Positions 25,267 to 32,860 of a stretch of 64,000 bases of DNA are shown piece by piece. Position 1 is the first letter of the stretch. Each line of letters begins with the position of its first letter. The stretch comes from Sphingomonadales bacterium 12-68-11. GTDB taxonomy: Bacteria > Pseudomonadota > Alphaproteobacteria > Sphingomonadales > Sphingomonadaceae. A model generated the notes under the pieces. The model ran no database searches. It was given only the letters and a program-made list of their open reading frames with translations, and had not been told where the DNA came from. The translations under genes were made by a program, and so were the position numbers. The stretch lies in contig NCCV01000001.1 of assembly GCA_002279825.1 (NCBI GenBank), forward strand, positions 1 to 64,000. Reading direction: 5' to 3'.

Positions 25267-26586
25267 TCAGGCCGGAGACGGCGCCTCGCCGCCCGCGCGG
25301 ACGCTGATGACTTGCGCGGCGACAAGATCCCCGAACACGTTGACCGTGGTTCGGCACATGTCGAGAAAGCGGTCGACCCCGAGGATCAGGCCGATCCCTT
25401 CGGGCGGCACTCCGACGCCCGCCAGGATCAGCGCGATCACCGGCAGCGTGCCGCCCGGCACCCCGGCGGTTCCGATCCCGGCGAGGATGCACAGCGCCAT
25501 CACGAAGCCCTGCTGGCCGAGCGTCAGGTCGATCCCGAAGAACTGCGCCAGGAACAGCACCGTCACGCCTTCGAACATCGCGCTGCCGTTCTGGTTCGCG
25601 GTGGCGCCGATCGTCAGCACGAACCGCGCAATGCGCGGCGGCAGCTTGAGCTCGGTTTCAGCGACGCGCAGCGCGGTCGGCAGCGTGGCGTTGGAGCTGG
25701 CGGTCGAGAACGCCATCAGGCTCGCCTCGCGCGTCTGCTTGAAAAACGCGAGCGGGCTTTTGCCCGCGAGGAACTTGAGCAGTAGCGGAAACACCCCGAA
25801 CATCTGCAGCCCGAGCGCGAGCAGGACCACGCCGACGAACGCCGCGAGCTTGATCAGCAGGTCCCACCCGAACTGCGCCGAGAGGTTGAACATGAAGCAG
25901 AAGATGGCGATCGGGGCGAGCTGGATCACGAAGCCGATCAGCTTCATCGCCACTTCGAACACGCCTTCGATCGAATCCTTGAGTTGTTCGGTGCGGCGGG
26001 TCTGCACGAGCAGCAGGCCGATGCCGAAGAACAGCGCGAAGAACATCACCGCCAGGATGTCGTTCGCGCTCATCGCCGCGAAGATGTTGTTGGGCACGAT
26101 GGCGATGATCGAATCGACCCCAGTCTTGGCCTCGGCTGCGGCTTCGACGATGCTCGCCGCATTGTCCCCGCCTTGCGCCAGCAGTTCGCGCGCGGCCGCC
26201 GGGTCGACGCCGTCGCCAGGGCGCAGGATGTTCACCGCCGCAAGCGAGATCGTGACCGCGATCGACGACACCACCACCGTGTAGACCAGCGTGGCGATGC
26301 CGACGCGCTTGAGCGAGCGGATCTCGCCCATCTCGGCGATCGCCACCACCAGCGCGCTGAACAGCAGCGGGATCACCAGCATGAACAACAGGCGCAGGAA
26401 GATCTGCCCGATCGGCCCGGTGACGTACGTGACGACCGTGGCGAGCCATGGCGCACCCGGCGCGAACGTGTAAGTCAGGAGGCCGAATACGAGCCCGAGC
26501 ACGAAGCCGATCAGGATGCGCCACTGCAGCCTGCCGTGGCCGATCGGGGCCGCCTCGGCTGCGATTTCGGCGGCGTCGGTGCTCAT
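25267..26586 (-). CDS. Dicarboxylate/amino acid:cation symporter (DAACS family)
   Basis: 439 residues, with 8 membrane helices plus two re-entrant hairpins. The family motifs are clear: the serine-rich hairpin AFSTASSNATLPTAL (about 295-310) and the second hairpin GTAGVPGGTLPVIALIL, with the helix-7 motif near TIGATANQNGSAMFEGVTVLFLAQ. Substrates of the family are glutamate, aspartate and C4-dicarboxylates, driven by Na+ or H+. Its start overlaps the dapE stop (ATGA), so it is co-translated with DapE. Confidence 0.92.
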   Translation of the reverse strand: MSTDAAEIAAEAAPIGHGRLQWRILIGFVLGLVFGLLTYTFAPGAPWLATVVTYVTGPIGQIFLRLLFMLVIPLLFSALVVAIAEMGEIRSLKRVGIATLVYTVVVSSIAVTISLAAVNILRPGDGVDPAAARELLAQGGDNAASIVEAAAEAKTGVDSIIAIVPNNIFAAMSANDILAVMFFALFFGIGLLLVQTRRTEQLKDSIEGVFEVAMKLIGFVIQLAPIAIFCFMFNLSAQFGWDLLIKLAAFVGVVLLALGLQMFGVFPLLLKFLAGKSPLAFFKQTREASLMAFSTASSNATLPTALRVAETELKLPPRIARFVLTIGATANQNGSAMFEGVTVLFLAQFFGIDLTLGQQGFVMALCILAGIGTAGVPGGTLPVIALILAGVGVPPEGIGLILGVDRFLDMCRTTVNVFGDLVAAQVISVRAGGEAPSPA

Positions 26587-27710
26587 GGCTTGTCCCCTGT
26601 CAGCGTCGCGAGGGCGATCCGCCGGTAAATACGCGCGAGAGTCGCGAGATCGTCAAGCGCCACCGCCTCGTCGCGCTTGTGCATCGTCGCGTTGATCAGA
26701 CCGAACTCGATCACCGGGCACAGGTTCTTGAGGAACCGCGCGTCCGAGGTTCCGCCGGTAGTCGAGGCTTCGGGCACCAGCCCGGTCTCGGCCTCGACCG
26801 CACGCGCGATGAGTTCCGAGAACGGTCCCGGCTCGGTCAGGAACGGCTCGCCCGAGATCACCGCGTGTGCGCTGGCGCGGTAACGGGCGGCAATCTCCTC
26901 GACTCGCGCGGCCAGCGAGGCGCCGCTGTGGAGATCGTTGAAGCGGATTGAAATGCGCGCCTTGGCCCGCTCGGGAATCACGTTGTGCGCCGGGTTGCCG
27001 ACTTCGATCTCGGTGATCTCGAGGTTCGACGGCTGGAACCACGCGGTGCCCTCGTCGAGGACGAGCGCGTCGAGCTCGGCGAGCAGCGCGACCAGCCGGG
27101 TCAGCGGATTGTCGGCGAGGTGAGGATAGGCGACGTGGCCCTGCACGCCGACGACTTCGAGGAACACGTTGACCGAGCCGCGCCGGCCGACTTTCATGGT
27201 ATCGCCAAAGCGCTGCGCCGAAGTCGGCTCGCCGACCAGGCACAAGTCCGGCACGTCGCCGCGCGTGCGCATCCGCTCGATCAGCGCGCGGGTGCCGTGG
27301 AGCGCCTCGCCTTCCTCGTCGCCGGTGATGATGAGGCTCACCGTGCCCGCCTCGGCGGGGACTTCGGCGACTGCGGCGACCATCGCCGCGACCGCGCCTT
27401 TCATGTCCACCGCACCGCGCCCGTAAAGCAAATTGCCGCGCACTTCGGGCGAGAACGCGCCGCTCGTCCAGCCCTCGCCTGGGGGGACGACATCGACGTG
27501 GCCCGCAAATGCGAAATGGCGGCTTCCGGCCGGCCCGCGGCGGATCGCAAACAGGTTCTCGACACCGCCGCGCTCGAAGCGGTCGATCTCGAACCCGAGC
27601 GGAGCGAGCATCTCCGCCAGTGCATCGAACACCGGGCCGCGCGCGGGGGTCACGCTCTCGCAGGCGATGAGCCGTTCGGCCAGGGTCACGACGTCGCTGG
27701 AAATCCCCAT
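26583..27710 (-). CDS. dapE: Succinyl-diaminopimelate desuccinylase
   Basis: 375-residue M20 zinc peptidase-like enzyme that removes succinate from N-succinyl-LL-diaminopimelate in lysine and peptidoglycan precursor synthesis. Metal and catalytic residues: His71 and Asp73 (FAGHVDVVP), Asp102 (RGAVDMKG), Glu132/Glu133 (TGDEEGEA) and the late His in NATMHKRDE. The length and GRRGSVNVFLEV dimer-domain entry match DapE. The stop overlaps the symporter start; other dap genes are not in the window. Confidence 0.94.
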   Translation of the reverse strand: MGISSDVVTLAERLIACESVTPARGPVFDALAEMLAPLGFEIDRFERGGVENLFAIRRGPAGSRHFAFAGHVDVVPPGEGWTSGAFSPEVRGNLLYGRGAVDMKGAVAAMVAAVAEVPAEAGTVSLIITGDEEGEALHGTRALIERMRTRGDVPDLCLVGEPTSAQRFGDTMKVGRRGSVNVFLEVVGVQGHVAYPHLADNPLTRLVALLAELDALVLDEGTAWFQPSNLEITEIEVGNPAHNVIPERAKARISIRFNDLHSGASLAARVEEIAARYRASAHAVISGEPFLTEPGPFSELIARAVEAETGLVPEASTTGGTSDARFLKNLCPVIEFGLINATMHKRDEAVALDDLATLARIYRRIALATLTGDKP

Positions 27711-27763
27711 TGCTCATGGGTTAGGCGAGAGGCTCGCCGCTGACCAGCGTAAGGAGACCCGGA

Positions 27764-28213
27764 ATGCCCAAGATCGATCTCGACGCGGTCCCGCAAGCCA
27801 ACACCACCGGCTACCCGCCGCCTCACAACGAAGCGGTGCAGGGCCGATGGGTGCGCCGGCTGCGCCCGGTCGCCGGGCTGACTCTGCTCGGCGCTGCGCA
27901 TGTCGTGCTGAAGCCCGGTGCGTGGTCGTCGCAGCGCCATTGGCATGGCGAGGAGGACGAACTGGTGGTGATCCTCGAGGGCGAGGCGGTGCTGGTCGAG
28001 GATCAGGGCGAGACGGTGCTGCGCGCCGGCGACATCGCCGCCTGGGCCCGCGGTGTGCGCAACGGCCACACCCTGCAGAACCGCAGCGACCGCGATTGCG
28101 TGCTGCTGGCGGTGAGTGCCGGCGATCCGGACAAGGACTACGGCGAGTACCCGGACATCGATCTCAAGTTCGTCGGCCGGTCCTATTTCCGCAAGGACGG
28201 GACGCCCTGCTAG
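27764..28213 (+). CDS. Cupin domain protein
   Basis: 149-residue single cupin. The metal-binding motif 1 is WSSQRHWHGEEDELVVILEG (His-x-His...Glu) and motif 2 is LRAGDIAAWARGVRNGHTLQN. Such proteins bind a divalent metal and are often sugar isomerases or dioxygenase-like; the substrate is not visible. AGGAGA lies upstream of ATG 27764. It is divergent from dapE and convergent with the GST gene, with 7 bases between stops. Confidence 0.85.
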   Translation: MPKIDLDAVPQANTTGYPPPHNEAVQGRWVRRLRPVAGLTLLGAAHVVLKPGAWSSQRHWHGEEDELVVILEGEAVLVEDQGETVLRAGDIAAWARGVRNGHTLQNRSDRDCVLLAVSAGDPDKDYGEYPDIDLKFVGRSYFRKDGTPC

Positions 28214-28220
28214 TCAGGCC

Positions 28221-28880
28221 TCAGGCAACCTCGAACTGCTCGATCGTCCACTGCTCTTCCTCGGCCGAGCTGGCCCATTCCTGCAGCCACGGGTGCTCCC
28301 AGACCGCCTGCATGTAGGCCTGAGCGAAGCCGGGCACACCGATGCCATAGGTTACAAAACGCGACACAACCGGCGCATAGAAGATGTCGGCGGCGCTGAA
28401 CGTGCCGAACAGGAACGGCCCGCCCTTGCCGAACCGGGCGCGCGCTTCGGCCCACAGGCCGAGGATGCGGACGATGTCGGAGCGGGTCTCATCGGTCAGT
28501 TCGAGCCCGCCGATGCGCTTGCGGATGTTCATCGGGCATTGCCGGCGCAGCGCGAGGTACGAGCTGTGCATTTCGGCGACCATCGCCCGGGCCATCCCGC
28601 GCGCCGCGTCGTCCTTGGGCCAGAAGCGTTCGCGCCCGACCTTGTCGGCGAGGTATTCGAGAATCGCGAGCGAATCCCACACCACCACGTCGCCGTCCCA
28701 CAGCACCGGGACTTTGCCGGCGGACGGCTGGAACTGGCCGTCCTGCCGGCGCGCCGCCTGCCAGTCGTCGCCGTCGATGTGGACGGTCAGTTCCTCGAAC
28801 GCGAGGCCCGACTGTTTGGCGGCGAGCCAGCCGCGCAGCGACCAGCTCGAATAGTTCTTGTTGCCGATGATCAGTTTCAC
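28221..28880 (-). CDS. Glutathione S-transferase family protein
   Basis: 219 residues. The N-terminal thioredoxin-like domain starts MKLIIGNKNYSSWSLRGWLA, with the candidate catalytic Ser in SSWS, and contains KVPVLWDGDVVVWDSLAILEYLA, the glutathione-binding cis-Pro and Asp-Ser pair. The C-terminal helical domain runs from about 85. I recall this subgroup as common in Proteobacteria, function unassigned; a detoxification role is the default guess. Confidence 0.9.
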   Translation of the reverse strand: MKLIIGNKNYSSWSLRGWLAAKQSGLAFEELTVHIDGDDWQAARRQDGQFQPSAGKVPVLWDGDVVVWDSLAILEYLADKVGRERFWPKDDAARGMARAMVAEMHSSYLALRRQCPMNIRKRIGGLELTDETRSDIVRILGLWAEARARFGKGGPFLFGTFSAADIFYAPVVSRFVTYGIGVPGFAQAYMQAVWEHPWLQEWASSAEEEQWTIEQFEVA

Positions 28881-28949
28881 GCGGCCACCCTGATTGCCCG
28901 TCGGGGCATGGCCCTAGGGAGTCAGCCAGCGGGTGTCGAGGGTGAAGGC

Positions 28950-29453
28950 CTATAAACCGCGGCTGTCGTAGGCCCATTGCAGCAGCGCCTGGCGCTGGCG
29001 CGGGCGGCAGAACGGATCGCCCGGCTCGCAGTGGATCTCCACCTGGCGCTTGTGGCGCCGGAAGGCCTTCCAGCGGCCGATCTGGCGCGCGTCGTCCGCC
29101 ATCCGGCGGCCCGACCAGTAACGGCAATACCACTGGAACCAGCCGCGCGGATCGTCGGCATGGATCCAGCCCTTCTCGCGCCAGACCCTGAGCGGCTGCC
29201 CGGCCTGGACCCCGAAGTGATTGAGCGAACGATCGGGCTTGCCGTCCGCCAGCCTGGCCTCGGCGAACCAGCTCGCCGGAAACTCGGCCCGGCAATCGGT
29301 CATATACTTGCCGCAGAACACGCCCAGCGCGAGCATTTCCGCGGGCGTCAGCTCGGGCGCGAACTCGGGGTCGAAATCCTGCCCGGGCCGGGCGGTGCGC
29401 TCGTAGCGATAGCCGCGCTGCATCGTGTCGTTGACGGTGACTTCGCGGCTCAT
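28950..29453 (-). CDS. Conserved protein of unknown function, Trp/Arg-rich
   Basis: 167 residues, no signal peptide or membrane segment. A strongly patterned region carries MLALGVFCGKYMTDC, FPASWF, LRVWREKGWIHADDPRGWFQWYCRYW and ADDARQIGRWKAFRRH. The density of Trp, Tyr, Arg and Asp over about 90-150 suggests nucleic acid or nucleotide binding, but no known domain is recognised. I recall similar sequences across bacteria and some eukaryotes. It starts 4 bases after the engB stop, so it belongs to that operon. Confidence 0.75.
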   Translation of the reverse strand: MSREVTVNDTMQRGYRYERTARPGQDFDPEFAPELTPAEMLALGVFCGKYMTDCRAEFPASWFAEARLADGKPDRSLNHFGVQAGQPLRVWREKGWIHADDPRGWFQWYCRYWSGRRMADDARQIGRWKAFRRHKRQVEIHCEPGDPFCRPRQRQALLQWAYDSRGL

Positions 29454-29457
29454 GGCG

Positions 29458-30096
29458 TCAGGTCTGCGCGTCGGACAGGATCGCCGCGCGCAGTTCGGCG
29501 ATGCCCAGGCCCTTTTCCGCACTGGTCACGTGGATCTGCGGAAATGCCGCCGAGTGCTTGCGCGCTTCGGCGGCAACCGCCGCCTCGACCGCGGCGAGTT
29601 CGCTGGCCTTGATCTTGTCGGCCTTGGTCAGCACCAGCCGGTAGCCGACCGCCGCCTCGTCGAGCATCGCCAGCATGTCGAGGTCCGGCGGCTTCACGCC
29701 GTGGCGGCTGTCGATCAGCACCAGCGTGCGGCGCAGCGCCACTCGGCCGCGCAGGAACGTGCGCACCAGCGCCTTCCAGCGCTCGACCACCTTGATCGGC
29801 GCCTTGGCGAAGCCGTAGCCGGGCATGTCGACCAGCCGCAGCGCGGTCGGCGCGCCGACTTCGAAGAAGTTCAGTTCCTGCGTGCGGCCGGGCGTGACCG
29901 AGGTCCGCGCGATCGACTTGCGCCCGGTGACCGCGTTGATCAGCGAGCTCTTGCCGACGTTCGAGCGCCCGGCGAAGGCGACTTCGGGATAGTCTGGCTC
30001 GGGGAGGAACTTAAGCTCCGGCGCCGAGAGCAGGAACTCGACCCGGCCGGCGAAGAGCCGGCGGGCGGCTTCAGTCAAATCGGTTTCATCAGCCAC
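29458..30096 (-). CDS. engB: Ribosome biogenesis GTP-binding protein EngB/YihA
   Basis: 212-residue TRAFAC-class GTPase required for assembly of the 50S subunit. G1 is FAGRSNVGKSSLIN, G3 is LVDMPGYGFAKA, G4 is LTKADK and the G2 threonine lies in ARTSVTPGRTQ. It lies downstream of yidC, separated by a 97-bp palindromic repeat. The unknown gene at 28950 follows it. Confidence 0.95.
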   Translation of the reverse strand: MADETDLTEAARRLFAGRVEFLLSAPELKFLPEPDYPEVAFAGRSNVGKSSLINAVTGRKSIARTSVTPGRTQELNFFEVGAPTALRLVDMPGYGFAKAPIKVVERWKALVRTFLRGRVALRRTLVLIDSRHGVKPPDLDMLAMLDEAAVGYRLVLTKADKIKASELAAVEAAVAAEARKHSAAFPQIHVTSAEKGLGIAELRAAILSDAQT

Positions 30097-30106
30097 TGGC
30101 GGAATG

Positions 30107-30203
30107 CTTCGTCATCGCGAACCCGCGGAGCGGGCGCGGCGATCCAGGGCAGTTCCCCCCCGCCCTGGATTGCCGCGGGTCTTCGCCCCTCGCAATGACG
30201 AAG
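30107..30203. repeat. 97-bp palindromic intergenic repeat between yidC and engB
   Basis: Outer arms CTTCGTCATCGCGA (30107-30120) and TCGCAATGACGAAG (30190-30203) pair with one mismatch. Inner arms GGCGATCCAGGGC and CGCCCTGGATTGCC also pair around a C-rich loop. The whole is a long imperfect hairpin of the CGTCATTGCGAG-type family found between genes in Alphaproteobacteria. It falls in a 120-base gap inside an operon and may influence mRNA processing. Confidence 0.75.
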
Positions 30204-30216
30204 GCATAAACCCCCG

Positions 30217-31971
30217 TCACTGGACCACCGACTTGGCGGGATCGTTGCCGTCCTTGTCGGCCTGCGCCTTGAGCTGCGGATGCTTCGAATAGAGATACTT
30301 CTGCTGTGCCAGCGTGAGCACGTTGGAGGTGATCCAGTACAGCAGCAGGCCCGCCGCGAACGGAGCCATGACGAACATCAGCACCCACGGCATGATCATG
30401 AACACTTGCTGCTGCACGGGGTCCATCGGCGCGGGATTGAGCTTGAACTGCAGCCACATGGTCAGGCCGAGCAGCACCGCCAGCACGCCGATGGCGAGGA
30501 AGCTCGGCGGTGTGAACGCAAGCAGGCCGAACAGGTTGAGGATCGTCGCCGGATCGGGCGCGGACAGATCCCTGATCCACAGCACGAACGGCTGGTGGCG
30601 CATCTCGATCGCGACAAGCAGCACCTTGTAGAGCGCGAAAAAGATCGGGATCTGCAGCAGCGTGGGCAGGCAGCCGGCGAGAGGATTGACCTTCTCGTCC
30701 TTGTAGAGCTTGGCCATCTCCTGCTGCATCTGGGCGCGGTCGTCCTTGTAGCGCTCCTGGATGGCTTTCATTTTCGGCTGCACCGCGCGCATCTGCGCCA
30801 TGCTGGCGAACTGCTTTTGCGCGATCGGGAACAGCACCGCGCGCACGATCACTGTCAGCAGAATGATCGCCACGCCGAAGTTGCCGGTCTGGGCGAAGAT
30901 CTGCCGCAGCAGCCAGAAGATCGGGTACATGAACCAGCGGAACCAGCCCCAGTCGATCGCCAGGCCGAAGCGGTCGATGCCGGCGTTCTCGTAGCGGTCG
31001 AGCACCTGGCTTTCCTTGGCCCCGGCGAACAGCTGGGTGGTGCGGGTCGCCTGACGGCCCGAGGCGACGGTGATCGGATCGTAGATCACATCGGCGCGGT
31101 AGGTCTCGTTGCCGAGCGCGCGGAAATCGCCGTCCACTTGCGCGCCCTTTTGCGGCACCAGCGCGGACAGCCAGTAGATGTCGGTAAAGCCGAGCCAGGC
31201 CGCCTGGCCTTCGGGCCGCGCGGTGCCGGCATCGTCGACATCGTCGTAGTTCCAGCCGAAATCGACCGCCCCGCCGAAGTCGCCGATCGGTCCCGCGTGG
31301 ACGTTGAAGGTATCGAGGCTGGCGGTGCGGCTGGTGCGGTTGATGAACGCATAGGGCCGCAGCGCGACCGAGCCTGGAGCGGTGTTGGCGACCGTCTGCT
31401 CGACGGTGAGCATGTAGTACTGGTCGATCGCAAAGCGCAGCGTGAAAAGCTGGCCGGAGCCGTTGTTCCAGGTCAGTGTGACCGGGCGGCCGGGCGCGAG
31501 CGGGCCGCCCGCGACCTGCCATACGGTGCGCGCATCGGGCACCGCGACGCCTTCGCCGATCCAGCCGAACTGGGCGAACTGCTGCGCGGGCGTGCCGGCG
31601 GGCGAGAACAGCCGGACGGGGCCCGAATTGCGCTCGACCGTCTGGCGGTGGGTCTTGAGCACGATGTCGTCGATCCGCGCGCCGACCGGGTTGATCGAGC
31701 CGGCGACTTCGGGCGCGTCGATCCGGACCCGGCCCGGCACCGCGAGCGCGCCGCGCAAGTCGCGCACTTCCTCGGCAATGTCGCCCGGATCGGTCAGCCC
31801 GCCTTCGCGTGTGTGGCGCGGGGCCGCGGCCTGCGCCGGGGCATCGGCCTGGGCGGTGACCCGCTCGCTCGGCGGCGGCGCCGGGTAGAGACGACCCATC
31901 AGGAGATCGAAGCCGAGCATCAACGCCAGGCTCAGCACGACGGCGATGATGATATTGCGCTGATTACTCAA
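30217..31971 (-). CDS. yidC: Membrane protein insertase YidC
   Basis: 584 residues. An N-terminal membrane helix (NIIIAVVLSLALMLGFDLLM) is followed by the large periplasmic P1 domain (about 60-350) and the five-helix insertase core containing GNFGVAIILLTVIVRAVLFPIAQKQFASMAQMRAVQPKMKAIQERYKDD in pieces, CLPTLLQIPIFFALYKVLL and LPWVLMF-type segments. YidC inserts and folds inner membrane proteins with or without SecYEG. The hydrophilic-groove Arg lies in TVIVRAVLFP. It is 34 bases downstream of yidD. Confidence 0.96.
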   Translation of the reverse strand: MSNQRNIIIAVVLSLALMLGFDLLMGRLYPAPPPSERVTAQADAPAQAAAPRHTREGGLTDPGDIAEEVRDLRGALAVPGRVRIDAPEVAGSINPVGARIDDIVLKTHRQTVERNSGPVRLFSPAGTPAQQFAQFGWIGEGVAVPDARTVWQVAGGPLAPGRPVTLTWNNGSGQLFTLRFAIDQYYMLTVEQTVANTAPGSVALRPYAFINRTSRTASLDTFNVHAGPIGDFGGAVDFGWNYDDVDDAGTARPEGQAAWLGFTDIYWLSALVPQKGAQVDGDFRALGNETYRADVIYDPITVASGRQATRTTQLFAGAKESQVLDRYENAGIDRFGLAIDWGWFRWFMYPIFWLLRQIFAQTGNFGVAIILLTVIVRAVLFPIAQKQFASMAQMRAVQPKMKAIQERYKDDRAQMQQEMAKLYKDEKVNPLAGCLPTLLQIPIFFALYKVLLVAIEMRHQPFVLWIRDLSAPDPATILNLFGLLAFTPPSFLAIGVLAVLLGLTMWLQFKLNPAPMDPVQQQVFMIMPWVLMFVMAPFAAGLLLYWITSNVLTLAQQKYLYSKHPQLKAQADKDGNDPAKSVVQ

Positions 31972-32005
31972 AGTTCGTCCTAAGCGAGTCTAGCCGGGGC
32001 GGCAT

Positions 32006-32215
32006 TCACGGAACTGGATCGAAGCCATGTCCCCCCCACGGGTGGCAGCGCAATAGACGCCTCACGGCCATCCATCCACCCTTGATCGCGCCGTACTTTT
32101 CGAGCGCCTCGATCGCGTACTGGCTGCACGAGGGCTGGTAGCGGCACGAAGGCGGCAGCACCCGCGACGGGCCGAGCTGCCAGCCGCGCGCGATGAGGAT
32201 GAGCAAGTGTTTCAC
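32006..32215 (-). CDS. yidD: Membrane protein insertion efficiency factor YidD
   Basis: 69 residues with the family motif [50 protein letters not shown], which covers residues 20-69. The conserved cysteines are at 24, 30 and 57. It starts with GTG at 32215. The AAGGA ribosome site 7 bases before the GTG lies at the end of a palindromic repeat inserted between rnpA and yidD. Confidence 0.93.
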   Translation of the reverse strand: MKHLLILIARGWQLGPSRVLPPSCRYQPSCSQYAIEALEKYGAIKGGWMAVRRLLRCHPWGGHGFDPVP

Positions 32216-32223
32216 TGCCGGTC

Positions 32224-32315
32224 CTTCGAGACGCGTCTTCGCGACGCCGCTTCGCGGCTCCTCAGCCGCTCCTCAGGATGAGCGGTAAGGATCCATCTTC
32301 CGCTCATCCTGAGGA
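32224..32315. repeat. Palindromic repeat invading the rnpA-yidD junction
   Basis: Perfect 16-bp arms TCCTCAGGATGAGCGG (32270-32285) and CCGCTCATCCTGAGGA (32300-32315) flank a 14-base spacer; the tail GCGGCTGAGGAGCCGC/CTCGAAGGACC type sequence runs to 32224. This resembles the CTCATCCTGAGGA repeat common in sphingomonads. One arm contains the rnpA stop codon (32304-32306) and the far end supplies the yidD ribosome site, so the element has replaced the normal end of rnpA. Confidence 0.75.
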
Positions 32316-32540
32316 CAGGCCCGCGGCGGGCAATGCCGCGCGCAGCAGTTCGCGGAAGCGCCGCTTCATCCGGTTACGCACCACCGCGTTGCCGATCTTC
32401 TTCGTGACGGTGATCCCGAAGCGCTTGCCCTGCCCGCCGTTCGGCCGCGCCAGCAGCACGAACCCCGGCCGCGCCACGCGCAGGCCCCGGTTGGCGGCGA
32501 GGAAATCGGCGCGCTTTCTGATGACGCTGAGGTCAGGCAT
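32304..32540 (-). CDS. rnpA: Ribonuclease P protein component, C-terminally truncated
   Basis: 78 residues against roughly 110-125 for the family. The front is normal: VIRKRADFLAANRGLR, GFVLLARPN, RFGITVTKKIGNAVVRNRMKRRFREL with the RNR motif that contacts P RNA. The protein then stops at LPAAGLSSG, where homologues go on through a further strand and helix (an HVLIGR-type strand and a final helix). The last codons and the stop come from a palindromic repeat, and no remnant of the missing part is visible before yidD. ATG 32540 was chosen; a TTG 9 bases earlier is possible. RnpA processes tRNA 5' ends with the catalytic RNA. Confidence 0.85.
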   Translation of the reverse strand: MPDLSVIRKRADFLAANRGLRVARPGFVLLARPNGGQGKRFGITVTKKIGNAVVRNRMKRRFRELLRAALPAAGLSSG

Positions 32541-32665
32541 CGCAGCCAATCTAGGCGATAGTTCGGGCCGCGACCAGCGGCCCGCAAGCGCGAACGCGCG
32601 CCGCGCCCACTGGCGCGGAAGCCAAGGGCCCCGGATGGGGCCCGCCGGCGTTTGAGGCTAGAAAG

Positions 32666-32800
32666 TTACGCGCAGAGCGTCTTGCGCCCGCGCCGACGGC
32701 GGAGGCGCAGCACCTTGCGGCCGCCCGGGGTCGCCTTGCGGGCGAAGAACCCGTGGCGGCGAGCGCGAACGAGATTGCTCGGCTGGAAAGTGCGCTTCAT
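32666..32800 (-). CDS. rpmH: 50S ribosomal protein L34
   Basis: 44 residues, read directly from the minus strand: it begins [20 protein letters not shown] and ends GRKTLCA. It is the expected neighbour of rnpA, 125 bases upstream of that gene. AGGATCG lies before the ATG. Only 26 bases separate its start from a terminator-like hairpin (32818-32846), so either a promoter overlaps that hairpin or the hairpin acts in the rpmH leader. Confidence 0.97.
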   Translation of the reverse strand: MKRTFQPSNLVRARRHGFFARKATPGGRKVLRLRRRRGRKTLCA

Positions 32801-32817
32801 CGGATCGATCCTGAATA

Positions 32818-32846
32818 ACGAAAATGGCCGCCAACGAGGGCGGCCT
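32818..32846 (-). terminator. Rho-independent terminator after the COG3904 gene, just before rpmH
   Basis: On the minus strand GGCCGCC, a CTCGTT loop and GGCGGCC are followed by ATTTTCGTTATT. It lies 15 bases after the stop at 32861 and 18 bases before the rpmH ATG. It may end the upstream gene, or work as an attenuator in the rpmH leader. Confidence 0.65.
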
Positions 32847-32860
32847 CAATGGCCGGGCGG

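Noticed and set aside
29425..31983. Long plus-strand frames antisense to engB and yidC
   Set aside because: Low-complexity His/Arg/Gln-rich shadow sequences without domains; the minus-strand genes are clear.
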